Notes under the pieces: model-generated
What the model was told of the DNA's origin: nothing
The model's input: the letters and a program-made list of their open reading frames with translations, nothing else
Databases searched by the model: none
Translations under genes and position numbers: made by a program
Shown: positions 12,536-17,580 of the stretch, in pieces
Layout: each line of letters starts with the position of its first letter
Position numbering within the stretch: position 1 is the stretch's first letter
From: Caryophanales bacterium UBA6865
GTDB lineage: Bacteria; Bacillota_I; Bacilli_A; RFN20; CAG-826
DNA length: 17,580 nucleotides
Assembly: GCA_002449265.1 (NCBI GenBank)
Contig: DKCV01000018.1
Location: 1 to 17,580, forward strand
Direction of reading: 5' to 3'

Positions 12536-13585
12536 ATGCAGAATCCATTTTCAATCTCATTCGGCAGAACAAACGAAAGCATCATTCAAAGGGATCATGA
12601 AATTCAACCTATTTTCGATGATTTTGACTCTGAGCCCACTAGAAATACCGTCTATATTCTTACCGGGCCAAGAGGATGCGGGAAAACAGCTACTCTAAGC
12701 CATATACTAGATGTCTATCGAGAAAAAGAGAACTGGGCGGTCGCAAGATTGTCCCAGTCCGATAACATGTTAGAGCAAATGGCAAGCCTCCTTTACGAGA
12801 ATGGCATAGCGAAGTTGCAGCACCTTAAAGTTGAGTTTTCTTTCTCTTTTCATGGAATCAGTTTTAGTGTCAAAGGGGATAATCCAGTTTCAAGTATCCA
12901 TGCTTACTTAGAAAAACTACTAAGCTATTTTAAGAAAAAAGGCATTCATGTTCTCATCGCAATAGATGACGTAGCTAAAAACGATGGCATGGTCGAATTT
13001 ATTAGAGCATATCAAGGTTTTCTCATTGACCATTACGATGTCAGGCTTTTGATGACCGGTTTATCAAAAAACATTTCAAAATTAGAATCAGATCGCTCCT
13101 TAACCTTCTTGTTCCGTGCCCCGAAACTTCAACTTGGGCCTTTATCATTAGGAGCAATTGCACTTTCTTATCAAAACACATTCCAAATAACGGATGAAAA
13201 AGCCGTCAGCCTAGCCAAAGCAACCAAAGGTTACGCTTTAGCGTATCAAATACTTGGAGATATTCTTTTCCGTAACGATAAAACATCAATCGATTCAGAA
13301 ATAATGAAAGAATATGATCTTAAATTAAGTGACTGGAGTTATGAAATAATTTGGTCTATGTTATCGGGAAGTGAAAAAAATATACTTTCTTTAATCGCAG
13401 ATGGTTACTCATCGAATAAAGAACTAATGGAAAAGTTAAAAATCAGCAAAGGAAACCTCGCCATCTACAAGAAAAGACTTTCCCAAGAAGGACTTTTAGA
13501 TACCTCCTCACGCGGAAAATCAGAGTTTTCATTGCCTAGATTCGGCAATTTTATCCATCTCAACAAAAAGTTCGAAGAGGATTAA
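12536..13585 (+). CDS. AAA ATPase with C-terminal winged helix (Orc/STAND-like)
   Basis: This 349-aa protein has Walker A GPRGCGKT at 44-51 and Walker B HVLIAIDDV at 138-146, followed by a sensor-like strand RLLMTGLSKN (about 169-178). The C-terminal 65 residues (SEKNILSLIADGYSSNKELM, then KLKISKGNLAIYKKRL) form a winged-helix domain, as in archaeal-type or Orc1/Cdc6-like AAA_16 ATPases. Such proteins couple ATP use to DNA or protein remodelling and occur in mobile and defence loci. AGAGG (12523-12527) sets the start. It ends at a terminator and stands between two Fic genes. No partner effector is adjacent in the same transcript, so its task is not known. Confidence 0.85.
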   Translation: MQNPFSISFGRTNESIIQRDHEIQPIFDDFDSEPTRNTVYILTGPRGCGKTATLSHILDVYREKENWAVARLSQSDNMLEQMASLLYENGIAKLQHLKVEFSFSFHGISFSVKGDNPVSSIHAYLEKLLSYFKKKGIHVLIAIDDVAKNDGMVEFIRAYQGFLIDHYDVRLLMTGLSKNISKLESDRSLTFLFRAPKLQLGPLSLGAIALSYQNTFQITDEKAVSLAKATKGYALAYQILGDILFRNDKTSIDSEIMKEYDLKLSDWSYEIIWSMLSGSEKNILSLIADGYSSNKELMEKLKISKGNLAIYKKRLSQEGLLDTSSRGKSEFSLPRFGNFIHLNKKFEED

Positions 13586-13622
13586 ACGACTTAGCTAATA
13601 CGTTTTATCTCGCTTTAGGGCC

Positions 13623-13647
13623 AACACGGAGAAATCCGTGTTTTTTA
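13623..13647 (+). terminator. Intrinsic terminator of the AAA ATPase gene
   Basis: AACACGGA (13623-13630), GAAA tetraloop, TCCGTGTT (13635-13642), then T-run. The lower stem is again AACACGG. Confidence 0.9.
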
Positions 13648-13689
13648 TGTCATGGACCTAAAAGAATTTTCGGGTCTATTTTTCTATTG

Positions 13690-13724
13690 ATTAAGTAAGA
13701 TATTAAGCAAGATTTAAGCAAGAT
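13690..13724 (+). repeat. Three tandem ATTAAGCAAGAT repeats upstream of the second Fic gene
   Basis: Units at 13690-13701 (with T for C), 13702-13713 and 13714-13724 (11 bases). They end 50 bases before the ATG. Likely a binding array for a regulator, perhaps the wHTH of the Fic protein itself. Confidence 0.6.
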
Positions 13725-13774
13725 AATTTATCTTTGATTCGTTTTAAGTTAAAATATGACTAGGAGAATTTCCG

Positions 13775-14755
13775 ATGTATAAGCCACCATTTTCGATATC
13801 GAATTCCATGTTAAATAGAGTCATATCCATCGCTGATAAAATTGGCAAAATTTCTTTTTATGGTTCATTAGAGAGAATGCCGATTCTAAGAAGAAACAAC
13901 AAAATAAAATCAATCCATTCTTCTCTTGCAATCGAAGCAAACTCTCTATCCATCGATCAAACTAGAGACGTTATTAATGGGAAAATTGTAATAGGCCCAC
14001 AAAAAGAAATCCAAGAAGTCAAAAACGCCTATCAAGCATATGAAGCGATTGATCATTATGACGGATATAGCGAAAAGGATCTAAAAAAGGCACATGCAAC
14101 GCTCATGAACTTAGTCGATTTGGAAGCGGGCGAATATCGAAATCATGGGGAGGGCGTTTTCGATGGTGAGAAAGTTATTTTTGTTGCTCCGCCCGAAAAC
14201 TTCGTCCCATCCCTAATGAAAGATTTGTTTTCCTGGCTAAAAAGCGATAAGGAAACTTCGCTTCTACTAAAGTCATGCATTTTCCATTATGAATTTGTTT
14301 TTATTCATCCTTTTTCTGATGGCAATGGAAGAACCGCAAGATTATGGCAAAATGTTTTGTTATCAAAATGGAATAAAACGTTTGAATATATTCCTATCGA
14401 ATCCGAAATAAAAAAATACCAAAGTGAATATTACCGAGTCATTTCAGAATGCCATAAAAACGGGAATTCAAACCTATTCATTGAGTTCATGCTCAAAATG
14501 ATCGATGCGACTTTAGACGAAATTTTAATTTCGGTTGAGAAGGAATCAAAAAGTATCTCTAGTAACGTTAATCGCCTTCTAGACATTATGGAATTTGATA
14601 CTCCCCTTTCCGCAAACGAAATTATGGATAAACTCGGTATTAAATCAAAAGAAACGTTAAGAAAAAGCTATATTGGCCCAGCGTTAAAAAACGGTTTATT
14701 AAAGATGACCCTACCAGAAAAACCAAATAGCAAAAACCAAAAATACTACAAATAA
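13775..14755 (+). CDS. Fic-family adenylyltransferase with wHTH tail
   Basis: This 326-aa single-chain Fic protein has an N-terminal helical domain (Fic_N type, about 1-75), the catalytic motif HPFSDGNGRTAR at 178-189 preceded by a flap region (GEKVIFVAPPENFVP), and a C-terminal winged helix (about 265-326; SANEIMDKLGIKSKETLRKS). An inhibitory-helix-like motif SSLAIEAN (49-56) supplies the Ser-xxx-Glu of autoinhibited Fic proteins, but the residue after Glu54 is Ala rather than the usual Gly or Asn. AGGAG (13762-13766) sets the start. It is thus a self-controlled enzyme that may also bind its own promoter repeats. Its protein target is unknown. No clear terminator follows. Confidence 0.92.
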   Translation: MYKPPFSISNSMLNRVISIADKIGKISFYGSLERMPILRRNNKIKSIHSSLAIEANSLSIDQTRDVINGKIVIGPQKEIQEVKNAYQAYEAIDHYDGYSEKDLKKAHATLMNLVDLEAGEYRNHGEGVFDGEKVIFVAPPENFVPSLMKDLFSWLKSDKETSLLLKSCIFHYEFVFIHPFSDGNGRTARLWQNVLLSKWNKTFEYIPIESEIKKYQSEYYRVISECHKNGNSNLFIEFMLKMIDATLDEILISVEKESKSISSNVNRLLDIMEFDTPLSANEIMDKLGIKSKETLRKSYIGPALKNGLLKMTLPEKPNSKNQKYYK

Positions 14756-14860
14756 AGAATCTACTTCATTTGCTACTTATCTTCGTTCTAACCGATAATC
14801 ACGTTTTATGCCCGTTTTGCATGAATAATGACGAAAGTAACAAAGAATTACGTAGATTTT

Positions 14861-14896
14861 AAAAAAGAAGCGCTAGAACAAATTCCAAACGCTTCT
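14861..14896 (-). terminator. Intrinsic terminator of the leftward membrane-protein gene
   Basis: Read on the minus strand: AGAAGCG, 17-base loop, CGCTTCT, then T-run (complement of the A-run at 14861-14866). It lies 78 bases past the stop of the gene at 14974. Confidence 0.65.
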
Positions 14897-14973
14897 ATCT
14901 CACTCATTTAGATGAATGAATCTTAATTGCTCTTTTTAGATAAAACCGATAAAGGTTTATCTATTAGAACGTA

Positions 14974-15561
14974 TTAGTCAACTGACCAGCTTTTGCTCTT
15001 GCTGATACGGTATCCCCCGATAAAAAGAAGTCCTAATGAAATCACGTAGAACAAAGTCTCAAAGAGCTTGTTCACGCTGAAAGAGCCATCATTGACAAGC
15101 CCCATAATCATCACAATCGTATAAGAAAGAGTAACAAAAGCGGCAAAAATCACTGCCGAAAAGGAGAAAACGTAGCCGATTAATTTGTTGTGGACGAATA
15201 AAAAGACAAATCCGCAGGCAATCAAAAGCACATAAAACATTTTGGCGATGCCACTAATGATGCTATTGGCTTCATTACTTCCGAAATTTAACGCGTATGG
15301 TCCGACAATAATAAGGATTAATAAGGATGGGGCAATCGCGGAAATCGATCCGCTTACCGGTTTTGCAAATAAGAAATAGAAATAGAATCCAACTAGAAGG
15401 ATAAGAATAAATACTTCCACCACAAATTTCATGATTGAAGCAATGTTGTTACCTAAAGAAGGAACTCCTTCACTCAATAGGTAATAAATGATGAGGGTAA
15501 TGCCTGCGATTAGAAAAAGAATGTGAGCGATGGGCAATTTCGACTTTGTGTTTGAACTCAT
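14974..15561 (-). CDS. Multi-pass membrane protein of unknown function
   Basis: 195 aa with about six hydrophobic helices: roughly 10-28, 42-66, 74-92, 104-125, 127-155 and 165-185. It has short loops, a basic N-terminus and a KSKSW ending. No transporter signature, conserved charged residue in a helix, or enzyme motif is recognised. AAGGAG (complement of 15572-15577) precedes the ATG by 10 bases. It is monocistronic, with an upstream gap of 206 bases to the kinase relic and a terminator downstream. The integral-membrane call is secure; the role is unknown. Confidence 0.8.
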   Translation of the reverse strand: MSSNTKSKLPIAHILFLIAGITLIIYYLLSEGVPSLGNNIASIMKFVVEVFILILLVGFYFYFLFAKPVSGSISAIAPSLLILIIVGPYALNFGSNEANSIISGIAKMFYVLLIACGFVFLFVHNKLIGYVFSFSAVIFAAFVTLSYTIVMIMGLVNDGSFSVNKLFETLFYVISLGLLFIGGYRISKSKSWSVD

Positions 15562-15767
15562 AATGATAAAACTCCTTAATCGAAATCATTATAAGTAAGC
15601 TTTTTCTTTTTCCAAGATGATATCGCTTTATTTTCTCCCCGATAATCACAAAATATCATGGCTAGAAATCAAAATGCTTTTATGCATATTCTTTATCAAT
15701 CTCAATCATTTCATATACCCTATTTTGAATTCTAAATATTGTTAACGCTTTTTATGAAGCACCAGCC
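15562..15767. other. Gap between membrane-protein gene and kinase relic
   Basis: Contains the ribosome site of the membrane-protein gene at its left end. The rest is AT-rich, with no frame or stem-loop I can support. Confidence 0.4.
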
Positions 15768-16740
15768 CTATCTTAAGTCTTTCGTTTGCACAACTATAGA
15801 AGCGAGAATTTCTTCGAAGCGGGTCTTGAATGATTCCAAATAATACTGGCTTCTAGCCTTAGTTAACACTTCTAAACCATCATATTTTTCCGGTATAGAA
15901 GCGAAAAGGTTTTCTATTTTCTCCATGCTTGTTTTTACTCGATGGAAGTTATTTAGAATAGAAAGCTTTAGACAAGAGAAATGCTGTTCGCCGATTTCCT
16001 GATTCGTTAAATTAAGCATGCTTCGATAGTTCAAATGATGCTTTCCGTCTATGGAGTAAGGCATTACAACATTACTTTCGTTCTTTTTTCGCTCACCTTC
16101 CGATTTTGAAAGAAATTCTTTAATCGCTTCTTCGGATAGAAGGAGGCTCCGTTGTCAAAGATAGGGGCTAGCTCTTTTTTTCCTTTGTCAATCAATATAC
16201 CCCAATTTCCACTATTCCGGTCATTGTTGCCCATAAGTCCATCAATGATAACTTGATCCCAAAACCTTTTTTCTAGCCCATCGATATTCTTAAGCTCTGG
16301 ATTGAAACCAAAATGGTAAAAAAGTTCTTTAAGGCTGATTAAGCAATCATCACCGGTTTCATGAAGTTCAATATCAAATCGTTTTTTAAGCTCTGGAATA
16401 TGAACGTTTTTGACCGTGCGTATTTCGTGAAGACGCGCTTCGCCCCTGCAAAAGTCTTTACAGGCGACAACCAAAAAACCTTTTCTGACTCCAAGAATTG
16501 TCTCATGGACATCATACCCAAGAATCTCATAAATGTGGCTTCCGATAATTCGGATAGTGGCCCACACGAGAACTTCGCAAATTTTGATATCTTCGACATC
16601 CCAACGTTGGATTTTGGATATTTAACAATCCAATTTTCGTCATTAAGGATGATGCCGTCTTTGTCGCCTGCGGCACCGCCATAGGAACCATTTCTGGAGC
16701 TATATGGGCAAGAATCTAGATTTCTAATTTCAATGTCCAT
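15768..16740 (-). pseudogene. HipA/CtkA-like Ser/Thr kinase broken by two frameshifts
   Basis: Three minus-strand frames join into one kinase-like protein. Piece 1 (start ATG 16740, nine bases after GGAG) holds the nucleotide-loop-like GSYGGAAGDKDG and the lysine strand WIVKYPKS. It breaks at about 16548, where CGPLSE should continue as IGSHIYEILGY in the next frame (one base missing). Piece 2 carries the catalytic loop MGNNDRNSGNWG and metal motif FDNGASF. It breaks at about 16135-16145, where the frame must change again to EEAIKEFLSKSEG and on to MPYSIDGKHHL. Piece 3 runs to the stop at 15768. Neither break sits on a slippery heptamer or long homopolymer, so decay is more likely than programmed shifting or read error. 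The gene starts four bases after the HipB-like stop. Confidence 0.85.
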
Positions 16741-16744
16741 TTCG

Positions 16745-17167
16745 TTATTCTCCAAAAGGATACTTTCTATAAAGCTTCGTATAAGTTTCTTTATCGATAG
16801 CTCCAGAAGCAAACATTCTATCCGCCGTCAATAGCATCGTGTCCGCCATTGAAAAGAAATCCGGATTCTTTTCCTCGTCAAACTGTTCTAGCTCTTTGAT
16901 GTCGTTACGAAGCGCTTTTGGCAAGGAATTGATATCTAAAATGACACCGTCATCAATGAAGTGATGTTCCTTGATATCTTTGGCTATCAGACTATCGAAT
17001 GGAGTGTTAAGAATTTCGGACAATCGTAAAAGCGTTCCTACACGGCATTCCTTCGGATCACTCCGACCCTTTGCAAGGTTCGATAGAGTCGTGTAAGGAA
17101 TGCCGCTTTCCTTGGACAAAGAGTAAATCGATATATTGTTTTTCTTCAAATAGCTTTCTAGTTCCAT
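16745..17167 (-). CDS. HipB-like XRE antitoxin/repressor
   Basis: This 140-aa protein (ATG 17167; a TTG two codons earlier is also in frame) has an XRE helix-turn-helix at about 12-35 (ISIYSLSKESGIPYTTLSNL, then AKGR), with the C-terminal LRNDIKELEQF and LLTADRMFASGAIDKETYTK regions typical of antitoxins paired with HipA-like kinases. It should repress the operon and, in an intact system, restrain the kinase; here the kinase is broken, so it may now act as a lone repressor. The message is probably leaderless: the -10 box ends at 17174, placing initiation near the ATG. The promoter spacer contains its likely operator. Confidence 0.85.
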   Translation of the reverse strand: MELESYLKKNNISIYSLSKESGIPYTTLSNLAKGRSDPKECRVGTLLRLSEILNTPFDSLIAKDIKEHHFIDDGVILDINSLPKALRNDIKELEQFDEEKNPDFFSMADTMLLTADRMFASGAIDKETYTKLYRKYPFGE

Positions 17168-17173
17168 GATCAA

Positions 17174-17205
17174 ATACTATCACCGTTAATGGCGATAATC
17201 AAATA
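17174..17205 (-). promoter_or_regulatory. hipB-like promoter with operator in the spacer
   Basis: Minus strand: TTGATT (17202-17197), 17 bases, TAGTAT (17179-17174). The spacer carries TATCACC (17178-17184) and GGCGATA (17191-17197), 6 of 7 symmetric. ATCAAATA is repeated at 17169-17176 and 17198-17205. E. coli HipB is known to bind TATCC-N8-GGATA, a similar TATC/GATA design. Confidence 0.65.
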
Positions 17206-17207
17206 GT

Positions 17208-17580
17208 GGGACCATGAACCATGAGGCATACATGCATTCTCTAAGAATTGTATTTTAAATAAACATCCACGATTCTTAACTATTTCTGTCTTCGGCGTTG
17301 CTAAGGCTGATGCCGGTGGTTCTCGCTTATACAACTGTTATTTTTAAAATTATGCTTAGCCAATATAACACATCAAAATCAAAGGCTATATGCAACGATT
17401 TCACTTGATTTTTCACTATGGTTTTCAAAAGAAACACAATTTGTTTCTTAAATCATATTTTTCAATATTTAGTTTGAACCTAAAAAATATAAAGCCAAAA
17501 ATTATACATGAAGTTTTCATTGTGTAGATAATCATTACTACATTTTTTCGGATATCGAGTGTTCTATTTCAAATGATGTG
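17208..17580. other. Gene-free right end
   Basis: AT-rich with no frame of note. One G+C-rich patch (about 17289-17331) contains a CGGC...GCCG stem (17293-17315) with wobble extension. It has no T-run and fits no riboswitch I recognise. Confidence 0.45.

Noticed and set aside
14828..14917. 29-codon open frame (starts MTKVTKNYVDFKK) after the second Fic gene
   Set aside because: No ribosome site, no family match, and it overlaps the terminator of the leftward membrane-protein gene. It could be an antitoxin fragment but cannot be supported.
16540..16560. Programmed -1 frameshift in the HipA-like kinase
   Set aside because: No slippery heptamer is present at either break, and two separate shifts are needed. 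Decay is simpler.

Overview
The window looks like an accessory (genomic-island) stretch of a low-G+C Firmicute, most likely a Bacilli-type gut lineage. That placement is inferred from strong AGGAGG-type ribosome sites, normal use of TGA as stop (no Mycoplasma code), U-rich intrinsic terminators and the gene families present. It cannot be named to genus from sequence alone. No rRNA, tRNA or CRISPR array is visible.

Left part (1-about 4110): the right end of an integrative element with a different base composition (a sampled line at 2281 has 33 G+C of 60; one at 7861 has 23 of 60). It holds a 5'-truncated unknown gene with a C-terminal winged-helix tail, a cluster of four stem-loops, a leftward XRE repressor, and a rightward pair made of a 171-aa unknown protein overlapped by a large serine recombinase. 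Two copies of the operator AGTTCA-N9-TGAAC(T/A) sit between the repressor and the rightward operon. The recombinase frame runs across the element/host junction and through a host-type terminator.

Middle part (4111-about 9935): AT-richer single-gene or two-gene cassettes. In order: an XRE-DUF1016 (YhcG-like PDDEXK) nuclease bracketed by 39-bp direct repeats that contain its terminators, a RelB/RelE pair with the same terminator stem, a leftward RHH-WYL regulator, a long structured-looking intergenic region, a DUF2828 (Ro60/TROVE-like plus vWA) protein, and a YefM/YoeB pair. The WYL regulator, intergenic region and DUF2828 gene may form one RNA-centred module. It resembles bacterial Ro60-Y RNA loci and is the best candidate here for an undescribed system.

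Right part (9936-17580): a decayed relBE copy, two tandem paralogous membrane-anchored proteins, a BRO-N-like/Fic protein flanked by 26-bp repeats (one inside a perfect 11-bp inverted repeat at its promoter), an AAA ATPase with a C-terminal HTH, a self-contained Fic protein with a wHTH tail, a leftward multi-pass membrane protein, and a leftward HipB-like/HipA-like pair whose kinase gene carries two frameshifts.

Overall this is a toxin-antitoxin and defence-type island beside an integrated element. Most units are autoregulated by their own DNA-binding protein, several with operators placed inside the promoter and with nearly leaderless starts.
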